The position numbers and the translations under genes are program-made. From Talpa occidentalis (lineage: Eukaryota; Chordata; Mammalia; Eulipotyphla; Talpidae): a stretch of 64,000 bases of DNA. The stretch spans positions 90,675,721 through 90,739,720 of the forward strand of contig NW_023605083.1 of NCBI RefSeq assembly GCF_014898055.3. The letters are read 5' to 3'. Of the stretch, positions 10,404-24,500 are shown one piece after another. How positions within the stretch are numbered: position 1 is the first letter of the stretch; every line of letters begins with the position of its first letter. The notes under the pieces are model-generated. The model saw only the letters and a program-made list of their open reading frames with translations, did no database searches and had not been told where the DNA came from.

Positions 10404-11050
10404 GGAGAAACCAAGAGGCTAGCACTGCTTCAGGGACCCAAGTCCAGTTCTCATCACTGGAACCTCCCCCATTTCTGGCATCAAGGCATTTTCCTTTTCA
10501 TAGCCTCTCCTACTTCCTCTCCTGTTCTCAGAATTAGGCATTAACAGCCCCCTCAACCCATCCCTCTCACAGGAGCTCCCCAAGTCCTCCTGTTCCTTAG
10601 GCGCCACTGCCTGGCATTTGTTTTTTGTTCTGTTATTAAAGAGCAAGCAAGTTGAGTCCAGAGTTGTCCTTCTCTCCGTGAAACGGTGATGGAATGGCTC
10701 GTGGGGAAGGAGCGCTCCTTTCAACCTTAAGACCCAACGAAAACGAAATCGGGCTGGGTTCCCGAAGTTCCTCCTCTTGCCCGAGGAGGAAGAGGTCCTT
10801 CGACCAGTCCAGTATGCCTCCCAGCGCTGGACAGCCGCGGGTGCCCCACTCTCTCGGCCAGGGAGTCACATCTGTCAGCCGGGCTTCCGCGTCCGGGACC
10901 CCGGAGTCCTGCCCGCAGCACTGCTGCTCCTTCAGGGACTTCCCGCCAGTCTGTCCTGACTCAGGGCCCTGAAAGCCGAGTCCCTCCGCCCAGCGCCCCA
11001 CCCAGAGACCCACGTGTGCTGACCCCAAGTTCGCGTCCGGACCCTCATCC
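10404..11050. other. INCA1 3' UTR and INCA1-CAMTA2 spacer
   Basis: INCA1 3' UTR runs to the ATTAAA signal at 10635-10640, so the transcript should end near 10660. The remaining 400 bp lead into the CAMTA2 CpG island and contain an E-box CACGTG at about 11011. No other gene is seen. Confidence 0.6.
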
Positions 11051-11570
11051 CCTTAATTGGGAGGCCCCGCCCCGTGCGCAGTGACGTCGGACGCTGCTGT
11101 CAGCCGGCGCTGGAGGGGGGGTCGGTGTGGGGTAGAATGGCCGCCGCCGCCGTCACCCGCGGGACCCCGGGAGGTAAGAGCCAGGGCCTCTCACCTGCCT
11201 CTCCGCCCCCGCGCCAGGGGGCGCAACTCCACCCGGCCCAGACGCGGCGCTCCGCGCGGGGGACCACCGTCCCTCCTCCCTGTTCGCCCCCACTGCCCGC
11301 TTCCGTCCTCCTCCCCCGCGCCAGGGGGCGCCGCTCGGCGCAGGGCCCGACAGCGGACCTGGAGTGCCTGGACTGTCCCAGGGACCCCCGTACCCCGGAA
11401 CCCCCACTGCCCTTTGCCCGCCCACGGTCTCTGCGCCGCAGCTCCTCCAGAACATCCCTCTGGGCGGACGGGAGGCAGGACCCTCCCATCTGGGACCTTC
11501 CCCTGGGACCACCGCCTCACCGTGGAGGGCCGCCCCTGGGCCAGCTCCGCACCCTGGCAGGCTGCCTAGC
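10960..11570 (+). promoter_or_regulatory. CAMTA2: CAMTA2 CpG-island promoter
   Basis: The region is CpG-rich with GC boxes (GCCCCGCCCC at about 11064) and a CRE-like TGACGTCG at 11082-11089, just upstream of the alternative first coding exon at 11137. The position fits the 5' end of CAMTA2. The exact start site cannot be read from the sequence. Confidence 0.7.
11137..11173 (+). CDS. CAMTA2: CAMTA2 alternative first coding exon
   Basis: ATG at 11137 opens MAAAAVTRGTPG and the exon ends with one base of the next codon before GTAAGA. That phase is identical to the downstream start exon (12530-12560), so splicing to 12762 keeps frame and restores the Glu-Asn-Ser-His-His segment. Human CAMTA2 is known to have an isoform beginning this way. 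The exon would replace the MNTKDTTEVA start. Confidence 0.75.
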
Positions 11571-12529
11571 CCCGACCGCGCACCTGCGCTGTGGGGCGGA
11601 TTCCTTAACCCCAACCCCGGCTACACTGCACACAGCCGAGCTCGGACGGGCCTCCTCCCCCTCTCCATCCCCGGCCTCCTGGCGGAGCCCTAGCTGAGAG
11701 CCTCCTCCACCTTCCATCTGTTCCCCCAAGAGGGTGTGGGCTCGGGCTGGAGCCGGAGTGATGAGGGGGTAGGATAGGCCCGAAGGCTAGGAGTGGCAGA
11801 GGGGTTTGGGGGAAAAGGTGTGGGGCGGGGGTTAGGGGGTGGACTGTCAGTCTGGGGTGGAGGATGGGTTTTCCTGAGGGTGCGAAGCTGGGTCCTGAGT
11901 GTCTAGCCCAGATTCTACAAGGCCTTTACCAACTGGAGCAGACGGAGTAGGTTAGAATCGGTTATCAGATCTGCCCTTCCCCTTGGAAAAATCAGAGAAG
12001 GAACTCAGGGTGTGTCTTCTAAGGCCTTGCTCTCCAGCCGGACTTGGACCTCTTGCCCTTCCTCCAGGGTCCTTGCAGGCTTTTGCCAAACCATCCTCCA
12101 AGGTCTAGAAGCCCTGAGACCCCACACCCAGCACCTGACCCCACTTTAACCTCCCCAAAAGCCCACACCGTAGGGCTTCTGAAGTAACAGCCCTGCCAAC
12201 CTTCGCCCCTCCCCCCCCCACCCAGTCTCTTCCTGATTACTCTCTTCGCTGGTGCCTCCCCATTCATGTTGGTTCCTGGCACATCTGGGTTCTCCCTCAC
12301 CATTCCCTAGCTCTGCTCTCAGTCATAGTCCAGCCCAGCCCCTTCTGCTCACTTCCTCATCTTTCCTAGTTATTACCACCTAGTTCTCCACCCTCTCTCC
12401 CATCTCTTCCTCCTGCTGGACTAGTGTGGGGATATCTGCTATGACCTTGTTCTCTCCTTTCCCAGCACAGACTCCCCCTCCCCCCGGCCCCTCAGGCCGG
12501 GGGTGACCTTACCCCCTGGAGCCCTCACC

Positions 12530-15500
12530 ATGAATACCAAGGACACCACCGAGGTTGCTGGTGAGTTCACAATCTAGGTTCCCAGTATGGGCATAGCCTC
12601 TTTTCTCCCCATGCTGTGGTGACCCCGTAATTCTTGGATTCCCTGCTCTCCTTATCATTGCTTCAGTTTCTCCCAATTGTCTGGATTCAGCCCTTTCTCC
12701 CAGGGTTATCACAGGGATGTTGGGAGCAGCACACTAAGCTCTCCCTTCTAATTCCCTCTAGAAAACAGCCACCACCTGAAGATCTTTCTCCCCAAGAAGC
12801 TGCTGGAGTGTCTTCCTCGCTGTCCACTGCTGCCTCCAGAGCGGTTACGGTGGAATACAAATGAGGTTTTTTAGGGAGCCTGGGGTTTAGGGCCTAACAA
12901 GTCCTGGTGGGCTGGAGGAGGGCAAATGGGGGTCTTCCTGTCTGTTAACACGTCCAAGTACTGCAGAGTACTGCTGTGAGCTCTTTGGGGATCATAGGAG
13001 GGTTCTAAAGACTGCATCTTATAGGAGCTCATTTCTCCTTGGCATTCCCGCCCAGGTAAAAATAATAGCTACCACCTACAAAAGTATTTCTTACAAACCA
13101 GGCATTAGGACCTGTATTATCTCATTTAAAAAAAATATTTATTTAGTAGAAAAACTGGGCTATACACCAGAAGTGCTGGGGGTGAGAGGATTCACAAAAG
13201 ACAGAGTGGGGAAAAGAAAAGAGAGGATTTACTGAAATACACTGCTAAAGGGAGCAGCAGGTGAGACAGGAGAGATCTGCTTCACTATATGTGGGTTAGC
13301 TCCCTGGCTGGGGATCGAACTCAGGCCATAGTGATAGAGCTGAGAATTACCCTTCGGTTACCAGGGAGACCCTGTATTATCTCATTTAGTCATTTAAGGA
13401 CACTGTTAAGCAGGCACTGTTATTATTTTTGTGGTGCAGATGAGGAAACTCACATACCTCATCTAGTTTATCTCACTCACTCCAGAACCCCTCCTTTTAA
13501 CCATAACTGGTTTTGGCTCCTGGAGGGCAGAGTCCTTGTGTTACCCACCTCTGTACTCCCCACACACTGCTTTGTGTGTATTGACTTATTTGATTAGAAT
13601 CCTCAGTACCAGGGTACGTGTGCTGTGTGCTGTTGTCAGTACTGTGGCGCCTCTCAGAAAGGCCAGGGTGGTTAGCAGGGCTTGATGGACATCTGGGGAG
13701 GGAGCTGGGCTATAGGATGGCCAAGAGTGCCAGATTCAGAAATGTGCACCTGGGTACTTTGGGTTCACGTGGCACTAATATTTAGGAGGTGACTGCTCAG
13801 GGCATGTTCAGGAGCATGTTCAAATGGACTAATCTGGCAGGAAAGATAGGTGCAATATGGGTAAATAGTGGGAACTACAATTTGACCCCAGCTCAGGGAG
13901 AACTGGGGTTAGGCTGAGGACTCTGGAATTCCTGGCAGTATCAAACACTGAAGTTTTTTTTGAGTCAGGAAATGGCACAGAAATGGAATTTGGGCAAGAG
14001 TAAACAGTATGAAGCATGAAGAATGGATGATGAAGAGCTTGAACTCTTGGCCCTAAAATAAAGGCCCCGACTGGGAGGGAGGGGAGGAGAGGTTAGACTT
14101 TCATCTAAGATGGAACCTGGAATTCTTAGGAGGACAGTGGGCCTTACTGGATGCAGATACCTGGCCAGCCTTCACTATTTGCTGCAACTCAGCAAAGAGT
14201 GAGGCTGAGGGCATGCCCGAGAGGCCACGAAGAGACTGTGTGAAGGGAACACCCACTTGAGTGCCTCCTCTCTTATAGGAGATTGCATCCTACTTGATCA
14301 CCTTTGAGAAGCACGATGAGTGGCTATCCTGTGCCCCAAAGACAAGGTGAGAAGGCAGAGAGTAGCAGGGGTCCCGGGTTCTGTGAACAGAACTCGAGAC
14401 CAACCCTTCCCTCTGCAGGCCTCAGAATGGCTCCATTATCCTCTACAACCGCAAGAAGGTGAAATACCGGAAGGATGGTTACCTCTGGAAGAAGCGGAAG
14501 GATGGGAAGACCACCCGAGAGGATCACATGAAGCTGAAGGTCCAGGGCATGGAGGTAAGCGCTGCAACCAGCTAATCTGCCCTGGCCTACCCTTCTCCAC
14601 GCTTAGCTGGGTTCCAGCCCTTCCAGGACGTGGTGGCATCATCTGCCTACCACCCTCCCAGTCACTCTTCCCTTCTCACTCACCTTGGATCAGCTGATTG
14701 GTGGCTTAGCCCACTCTCCACTTCCCATTTCCCCCATGACCCAACTGTCCAGGCCTTAGGCCATGCCTTCCCCTCGGGGACACCCATGCTCAGTTCCCTC
14801 ACCTCTCTTGTATTTCCCTCAGATCCAAGTACTAAACCTCTGAGCACAGGTCTCTCTTCCCCCAAATCATTGCCCTGAGCCCAGATACTTTCTTGCACTG
14901 CCCTCTGATTTCTTGGTAGCCTCAAACCTCAAATCCTGTCCTTGATGTAAGACCCTAGCCAATTTGCTTCTCCTGTCCCTAACCTATGACTCGGGTACTA
15001 GGATTTGAAAGGTGTGGGGAATAGATGAGGGTGGGTGAGGGTTGAAGAGGAACTGGTGGAAAGATTGGGATTCCTGCAAAGGGACTGAACAGAGGAAGAG
15101 TTGGGGAGCAGACTAGCCCTCCCCCCACCCCAGCCTGTCTCCTGGCAGTGTCTCTATGGCTGCTACGTTCACTCTTCCATCGTCCCCACATTCCATCGGC
15201 GCTGCTACTGGCTGCTCCAGGTAAGGACAGAAGAGCTCAGGAAGCCAGACTCTTCCTGACTCTTTGAGGGAGGTGGGGCCTGAAAGAATGAAGTGGAAGG
15301 ATGACTAGGTTCTGAGTGGGAAAGGGATTCTGGGGAGAAGTAAGAGGGCGGTGGTCATGGAAAGAGCAGAACTTCGGGGTGAGGTTGGGGGATGCCCAGG
15401 AAGCAAGTATTAGGTAGCTGAGCCCTTGGACCTCAGGACCCCACGGCCCTCTGTGTGTGTACCCTTGTGCTCTCAGAACCCTGACATCGTCCTTGTGCAC

Positions 15501-18500
15501 TACCTGAACGTCCCAGCCCTGGAGGATTGTGGAAAGGGCTGCAGCCCCATCTTTTGTTCCATCAGCAGCGACCGTCGAGAGTGGCTGAAGTGGTCCCGGG
15601 AGGAGCTGCTGGGACAGCTGAAGCCCATGTGTAAGCAGCAGGGCTGGGGGACGGTGTTCCAAGGGAAGAGTCACAGCAGGACCTCCCAAAAGGGCCAGGT
15701 GTCTATACAAAGAAGCCTGTGGGGTGACCATTTCCCTTGAAGCTGGGAGCAGGCTTTTTTGAGGGGCGTAAGGCTTCCTGGTGCACTCTAAGGTGTCGGA
15801 ATATGGAGAAGGAATTCAAGGTCTCCTGAGAACTACGTGCATGTGCACTCTTGAGGCTGCTAGCCTCTGCTCACCTGGCCAGAAGTCTTAGAACATATCA
15901 GATGCTTGGAGGAACCATCAAGGTACTCTGGGGATTGTTTAGTGGGCCTCCACAGCACTCACCCCCAATTCTCCTCTAGTTCATGGCATCAAGTGGAGCT
16001 GTGGAAATGGGGCAGAGGAGTTCTCTGTGGAGCAGCTGGTGCAGCAGATCCTAGACACCCACCCGACCAAGCCTGCACCCCGAACCCATGCCTGTCTCTG
16101 CAGTGGGGGCCTTGGTTAGTAACCCCTGACTTCGCAGTTCTTTTCACTCTCCTGCTCAAGTGAAGGGGATATCTGTCTGTTTGGGAATTTTCATCTGATT
16201 TGCAAGTCTTTTGCATATCCCAGAAAGATGGGCCAAGTGAACAGAGCCTTCCCATCTGACTCCAGTTCCTTTTACTTGAGTTCTGGCACCCCATGTTCTT
16301 TATCTTTCAACTCATAATAATTCTTTGCCGTCCCAGCAGTACCACTCACACCCTTCAGTGGGAATTAAGTCTCGCTTGGTTCTGTACCCCCTTGGTTCTG
16401 TTCTTTTGTCCTTTCCTATGCCTGTTTGCATTGCCTCTGAGCTACTTCCCTATGCCTTTAATCCTCCCCTTCAGTGCTCCAAGTCCTGTTTAATTTGCTG
16501 GGTGGAAGGAAGTGGGGGGAGGAGAAGAAACATTTCTGCTGCCTCCTAGTGGCCAAAATCAGCATTACATCTTCCATATTTGGGGACGTTCCAGGGAATG
16601 TACTCTAAGGCCTATGCCTAAGGGAAGGCTGGAGGAAGATGTATCGTAACCCTTTTCTCCTCCCCACCTCATCCCTCTCCAGGTTCTGGGAGCCTTACTC
16701 ACAAATGCAGCAGCACGAAACACCGCATCATCTCTCCTAAAGTGGAGCCCCGAGCTTTAACCCTGACCTCTATCCCCCATCCCCACCCCCCGGAGCCACC
16801 TCCACTGATAGCTCCACTTCCCGCAGAGCTCACCAAGGCACATACTTCCCCATCATCTTCCTCCTCCTCTTCTTCCTCTTCCTCAGGCTTTGCAGAACCC
16901 CTAGAGATCAGACCTAGCCCACCCAGCTCTCGAGGGGGTTCCTCAAGAGGAGGCACCGCTATCCTCCTCCTGACGGGACTGGAGCAGCGTACTGGGGGCT
17001 TGACGCCCACCAGACACTTGGCTCCCCAGGCTGATCCAAGACCTCCCATGAGCTTGGCTGTGGTAGTAGGCTCTGAGCCCTCTGCCCCACCAGCTCCTCC
17101 CAGCCCTGCCTTTGACCCTGATCGTTTTCTCAACAGCCCCCAGAGGGGCCAGACATATGGTGGGGGGCAAGGGGTGAGCCCAGATTTCCCCGAGGCAGAA
17201 GCTGCCCATACCCCCTGTCCTGCCCTAGAGCCTGCTGCTGCCTTGGAGCCCCAGGTAGCTGCTCGGGGTCCCCCTCCACTGTCAGGAGCAGGTGGGAGAA
17301 GAGGAAACTGTTTCTTCATTCAAGATGATGACAATGGGGAGGAGCTGAAGGCCCCAGGGCCTGCCCCACCTGTTCCTTCACCCCCTCCCTCACCCGCACC
17401 TTCACCTGCCCCATTGGAGCCACCAGGCAGGGTTGGAAGAGGGGAGGCCTTGTTCGGAGGACCTGGTGGGGCCAGCGAACTGGAGCCCTTCAGTCTTTCA
17501 TCATTCCCAGACCTTATGGGAGAACTCATCAGTGATGAAGCTCCAAGCATCCCTGCCCCAGCCCCTCAGCTTTCTCCTGCTCTTAGCACCATCACAGACT
17601 TCTCCCCAGAGTGGTCCTACCCAGAGGTGAGTCTCAGGCTTTTCTCTTTCTGTTCCTCTCACCTCATGGTCTGTGACTAAGTTGCCCTCACTTTTCATAG
17701 CTGATTGGTTCTCTTCCCAACCTCTATTTTTATGTAGAGTCTAGGTTATTTCCTATTCCCACAGTCCCCTCAACTAACCCATTCTCCCTTCTTCCTCCTT
17801 CCTTGTGTTAGTCATGGTTGTGTGAGTCCTCCAAGTGCCCCAGGGGACTTCATTCCCTTGGTGACTATTTCACGGGGAGGGAACTGAGGTGACCCAGCCT
17901 GAAGAAGAGAAAATGCAGTTGGAAAGTGATTGCAGACTTTGGGACGCTGAAAGACTATCTTCAGCAGAAAAGAAGTTCTGCTTTATGCTGCCCTAGAGAA
18001 GTAAAGGTGGAACTACACTGGCGGTGCAGAGGGGATCTAAGAAGAGGACTCTTCCCTGTGACCACTATCTACAAATGAAATAGTGAAATAGTTGGGGGGA
18101 GCAGTGAGCTGCCCATTTCTGGAAGGTTAGGTAGGGGCAGGAATGCTGAGGAGGAGGGACAGATTAGCTGACCTTACCCCTCAGGGTCCTGTCCAATCCC
18201 TGGACCCCACACTCTAGCACAGGACTTGCCACCCAGTGGACACTGTTTCAGGGTCAGAATGAGTTGAGTGAGTGAACACCCACAGAACTCCAGTCACATG
18301 GCTCTCTGGCTTCTGTCGGCAGGGCGGGGTCAAGGTGCTCATCACAGGTCCTTGGACGGAGGCCGCGGAGCATTACTCCTGCGTCTTTGATCACATCGCA
18401 GTGCCAGCCTCACTTGTCCAGCCTGGTGTCTTACGCTGCTACTGTCCGGGTACGGGGATTGGGGACGGCATGGGAAGGGACTAATATATGGGCATTAGGA

Positions 18501-21500
18501 CTCCCAGGAAGCACTGGGAACAAATGGGTTGGGATTTTCCCAAGAGCACAAGGATCTCATCAGGGTTAAGATAGAGCCCCATGTTCCCCCAGCAGACAGA
18601 TGAGCCTGGCCCTAGGTGTCGGAAAGTCTGGGTTCCTTTTTTTTTTTCTTTAAATACGTTTTTTTTTCAAATTTTATTTATTTTTGTGTAGAAAAACTGG
18701 GGTGTAGGCCAGATGTGTGGGGTGAGAGGATTCACCAGAGACAGAGTGAGGAGTATAACAGGCAGATCTACTGAAATATACTGCTAGAGGAGCAGCGGGA
18801 GAGACAGGAGAGGTCTGCTGTGCCATGTGGGTCAGCTCCCTGGCTGGGGATCGAACCCAGCTGTCACAGTGGTAGCACTGAGACTTAACCCCTAGTCTAA
18901 GAAATCTACTCATGAATTGTCTAGTGACCTTGGGTAAGTCTGTTTCTTTCTTGCTTTCTTTGACCCCCCCACCCCCGTAAGGGTCAGGCATTTGACCCAA
19001 GGGATCTCTAATGTCTGTCCAGGCTCTCTGGCAAGCCCAGAGTCAGTCTCTGGGGAGCTCTTCAAAAAAGAAAAGGGAGAGATGTTGGTCTCCTCCGATC
19101 TTGTCTTAGGACAGAAGAGCACTGGCTTCTAGACGTGTGCTGTCCAGTATGATGGCCATTAGTCACAAGTGCCTGTTGAAATTAATTGAAACTCAATAAA
19201 ATTTAAAATTCAGGGCCTCCCTGGCGACCTAGGGGTTAAGTCTCAGCATTACCACCACTACAGCCTTAGTTAGATCCCCAGCCTGGGAGCTAAACCACAT
19301 GGCGCAGCAGACTTCCCCTGTCTTGCCTGCTGCTCCCCTCAGCTATATATTTCAGTAACTCCACCTGTTCTGCTCCCCACTCTGTCTCTGGTGAATCTTC
19401 TCGCCCCCGCATGTCTGGCCTACACCCTAGTTCTATGCATAAATAAATAAATCCTTTAAAAAAAATAAAATTCAGTTGCTCAGCTCCATTAACCATATTT
19501 TGAATGCTCAGTAGCCACACATGGACAGTACTACCCTATTGAACAGGGCAGATACCAAACACTTCCATCACTGAGGAAAGTCTTATTGGGCAGCACTGGT
19601 CTAGTTATCAGTGATAAGGCTCATCTCTGCCCTTTTGTCACCACCCTTGCCCATTGTACTGCCTTACTGTGGGATCCCAAGGACCACCAAAGTGTCAGAA
19701 TACAGGGTGACAGTTTTCCTGTCTGTGAGTGCTTTCTCCCCCAATCTCAAGCACCCTGATCAATGATGCATAGAAGGAAAGGGGATGAGATCAGAGAAAC
19801 TGGCCTTGGGGAGAAGTCTCAACTGCTCCTCTTGGGACTAGGACCTGGTGGTTTCTTTCTCAAGGCTATAGACATTGAGATCCTGGACACAACTCTCACT
19901 AGACTCTGTTGGTCAGCAGCCAGCTCTCTTTCCCCCATTTTAGTAACAGGGTCATGACCTCTGGACTCTGATCTTGGGGGATCGAGGGACTTAACTACCA
20001 TCAAATCATTTGTAAGTAGAGGTCTCTTAACCCTCAGCTTCCAGGCCTTGGTGCTGAATAACCACACACTTAACTACAGAGTCTAGCATTCTGGCCCATA
20101 GTAGATATTAAATTCTCAAATAAATGGACTCCCTTCTTAGTGCCAAGGCCACTGAAGCCAGGAGCCTCTTCTTCCACAGCAGGGAAGCATATGACGTGAT
20201 CATCTGTGGCTCTGACACAGGTGGCCAGAGGAGGAGCCTGGGAACCCTTCTCATTGATCTTACCCTCCCCAGCCCATGAAGTTGGGCTGGTATCTCTGCA
20301 GGTGGCAGGACGAGAGGGACCCCTTTCTGCTTCTGTGCTCTTTGAGTATCGAGCCCGACGATTCTTATCACTGCCTAGTACTCAGCTTGACTGGTTGTCA
20401 CTGGACGGTGAGTATCAGCTCTCTGACGTCCAGTTCTGGGTCCTACAGCCTTTGAGCATGACATGCTTCTCAGGCCCTCAGTCAGGTGGTCACTGCCTGG
20501 CCCCACTTTACCACTCTTTTCTTAATTTCTGCTTCATCAGTCATTTCTAAATGTAGCATCCACCTTCCATCACCACCTCTTCCCACATAGTAAGCTTGGA
20601 GCCTGCTCTGTTCCAGCTCTTGCCCTGTCCACGCCATCCCAAAGGATGGAATCTAGGCAAGGGAGGCCAAGAGGCAAGGACAGGGAGAGGATGTAGAACC
20701 AAAATGGATAAGCATGGGTACATATATTTATACATGTACTTAAGTTTTCGTATTTTTTCCCCTCTAATTATATCACAAAAAAAGCACAACATAGGAAATG
20801 CAAATTGCCTCTAATATCCACTCATTGAGATCTACCACCTTTAATATGGTGCTGCACTTTCTTGCACAGAGTGTATATGTGTGTATGTGTGTGTTTATTT
20901 AAATCTAGAATTGGGTTTTCCTTTTCACTGGTTACCCCTTGGTGGCTTTGAGAATTGTTTCTACTGCACCTGCTTCTTTCTGGAGGTTTGTTTTTGCATG
21001 TCCAGACTCCTGGGAGTCTGTTATCTATTGGTTTCTCTCAGGTCTACTGCCACCCTAGTCCAGTTTGTCTGTCTTCCTTCATCCCTACTTTTCTCCCAGT
21101 GGCCCTCACCCCTGGCGTGCCTCACTCTTGGAGCTGTCCCTCTCACAAAGCCCCGAGTGTGTGTTAGGTCGCCTGTCTTTGGAATCTGCCTACCTTGGGA
21201 GCTTGCCAGGTTTCCCAGTCGCGTTCTCTCTGTCCTGCTCTATACGACTGTTCCTCACTTATTTTCCTGTTCTGTCTAATCTTTGCTTTACCATCTCTCC
21301 TTTAGGTTTGTTCCTTTTTTTCCATTTCTTCTTGGCCGAGTGTCTTGACTTGCTCTTTTCTTCCTGTCCCTTATTGCTTGTTTGGCATGTCCTCCAGCTT
21401 CTTTTGTCCTCTCTCTCCTCTCCTTCACCTTGTTTATCTTTCCTGCTCTCCTTGCTGTTAAGACCTGGATTTCTGCTCATCATTCTCTATCCTCCTCCCC

Positions 21501-24500
21501 TGCCATCACCTCTATACCTTCATCCCCTCTGTCCTGGCATCTCAGAACATCCCCAACTTCCACCCTGTTTCTCTGCCCGTTTTCCCATGCCTCTGATCCC
21601 CTTCTGCCACCCCTCCTTGTCCTTGTGTGATCTTAGAAGGGAACAGATATAGCTTGGGTGTGTGTGTGTGTGTGCCTGTGCGTGCATGCACGCATACTTG
21701 TGCGTGTGTATTTGTGCATGGGGTGGGGGAAGGAGGAGGAGGAATGAACATGGCTATCCATCTCTGTCACCTTCCCTCCCTGCCATCCTCTTTGTGGACA
21801 GCTGCGGGGGGCCGGGAGGAGGGGGCGGTGCCTTTCAAACCAGTCCTTGAGCTCTTTTGGGCAGTGGTTAACAGAGAGGAGGGACCCTGAAGTCCTTCAG
21901 GCCCAGCATGGGGGACAAAGGTAGTATCTGGGACATGGGGAACTGACGGCACAGTTCACCTAGGAGAAGGGGGAGGAGAGTATGTGTCTATGTGTGATCT
22001 GGGGCAGCTGGGGACTGGGTGGCCATTTGGAAATTCCTGTTTATGTCTGATACAGGTCCTAAGTCAGTAGGATTCAGGTTCTGGATTCAGGTCCTAAGTC
22101 AGTAGTTACTGTTAACAGCCATAGTTTAAGGACTGAGCCCTGGTGGGCTGTATTTAGAAGGTGGGTGGGAAAGGGCTGTAGTTTTGAAGAAGGGAAAGAA
22201 TATGAGTCTGTGTAATCACCTCTGACATCCTAGGGAGGGCCCAGTTTTGGTGTCCAGGACATTACTTAGATCCTGCCCATTCAGCCTCCCATGTCCATTC
22301 CCCCTCAGACAACCAGTTCCGGATGTCCATACTGGAGCGGCTGGAGCAGATGGAGAAGCGGATGGCAGAGATTGCAGCAGCCGGGCAGGCTCCTTGCCAG
22401 GGTCCTGACACACCTCCAATTCAGGTACTTCCATGAAGAGAGGTCTATACTGCAGAACGGGTGGTGGTGGCGGGTGGTGGGGGTGTCATCCTAAAGAAAA
22501 CGACTCCTGTGTGATTCTCCTCACTCTGCTGTCCCTAGCCTCCTCAGCCAGTCCTCCTCCCTGACGTCACCCTGTTCCCACCCCCACCCTGTGGCAAGAG
22601 TGGCTATTCTGGGCACCCTCTTGGCATGACAGGCTTCAGACTATTTCTGGTCTGGAGAAGGGTGGAGGTGAAGGAGAGAGTGGGGGAGGAGCTCGGGAGA
22701 GTTGGGGCTCAGCCCTCATGGGTCCCAAGTCTCTGAAGGAAGAAGACTGGGAGGGGATTCTGGGTTCTAAGGGGGAGAGGCCATCTGTAACATGGCACTG
22801 ATGTGAACTGACGGGAAAGCACAACCTGGCAAGGGTGTGTGGGGTCTGGCTACTAGAGGGGCTGGAGAAAGTTGGCTGTGGGGGTGGCCACACAACTCAG
22901 CTGGGAGACTTGAGGGGCCTTCAGGGTCTGGGAGGTGGGAACCTGGAGTGGGAAGTGGGAGGAGGCAGAATTAGAAGTCGAAAGGACAAGTGTGGAGTGG
23001 CCAAGGCTATCCCCAAGCGAGGGGACTGGATACTCATGTCTCTGCATCATGATGTGTATGTACCACAGGATGAAGGCCAGGGGCCCGGGTTCGAGGCACG
23101 GGTGGTGGTTCTGGTAGAGAACATGATCCCACGCTCCACCTGGAGGGGTCCTGAACGCCTGGCCCACGGAAGCCCCTTCCGGGGCATGAGCCTTCTGCAC
23201 CTGGCTGCTGCCCAAGGCTACGCCCGCCTCATCGAGACCCTGAGCCAGTGGCGGTGAGCAGGGGTGGCAGGGAGGGGGCTGGGCAGCCACTGGAACAGAT
23301 GTGCTAGGGGACGGAGGAGGAACTGGAGGGCCTGGAGCCCTGCCAAGAGGAAGCCGGGGTCACTAAGGGAAAAACAGAGGAGCTGTAAGAGGACTTCCAT
23401 TTGGGGGAATTTCCATATTCCCTGACTTAGGACATTGACTTCTTCGCATCCTTGCGTTTATTCACCCGACTGCCTCCTCCCACTGACCTCAGTGCTTCTA
23501 GACAGCTTGCTTCCCAGACCCCTTCAGTTCTGATGTCCCTACTCTGCCCACTGTTCCCCTGACTGCGCTGTTGTCCCTCTCCCGAACCCTCCAGGAGTGT
23601 GGAGACTGGAAGCTTGGACTTAGAGCAAGAGGTTGACCCTCTCAATGTGGATCATTTCTCATGCACCCCTCTGGTGAGGATACTGGATTCCTGAGTGCCT
23701 GTGGGCAATGGGAGAGGAAATGGGCCCATGCCTCCTAGGGAAGGTCCCTTAAGGGATGCAGGGAAGGAGAGGGGAGGGCTAGAGACTGCAGACCTGGTCG
23801 CCAGAGGAAGGGCCTCAGGCTTCACCTCCATCCCTCCTCTGTCTCTCCATCGCCTCAGATGTGGGCTTGTGCCCTGGGACACCTGGAAGCTGCTGTGCTC
23901 CTTTTCCGTTGGAACCGACAGGCATTGAGCATTCCTGATTCTCTGGGCCGTCTACCCCTTTCTGTGGCTCATTCCCGGGGTCACGTGCGCCTTGCCCGCT
24001 GCCTTGAAGAACTACAGAGACAGGAAGCTTCTGCTGAGCTCCCACTTGCCCTATCACCACCCTCATCCAGTCCAGACACTGGTAAGGGGTGCACCTAATC
24101 TTTTTCAGAGAGAGATGTGGGTAGGAAGCTAGCCAGGGGGAAGTCAAAGGGCAAGAGAGGGAGAGGAGGGAAACTGAGGCAGAGGCAGGGATGGGAAGAT
24201 AAGAATAGCAAGAACAGACAAGGAGGTGGAGGACAAGTATGAAGGCAGATAGCCAGCTCGAGAGATGGCAGACCGCTTCTACTCCCCTCACCCTTTCCTT
24301 CACCTTACAGGTCTGAGCAGTGTCTCCTCGCCCTCAGAGCTATCGGATGGCACTTTCTCCGTCACATCAGCCTATTCTAGTGCCCCAGATGGGAGTCCTC
24401 CCCCTGCTCCGTTACCAGTCTCTGAGATTACTATGGAGGAGGTGGTCCCAGGCCAGCTCTCCTCTGGTGCCCAGGAGGCCACCTTCCTCCTCATGGACTA

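Noticed and set aside
22853..23290. 145-codon minus-strand frame over a CAMTA2 exon
   Set aside because: Shadow of the ankyrin-region exon and its intron; no family resemblance.
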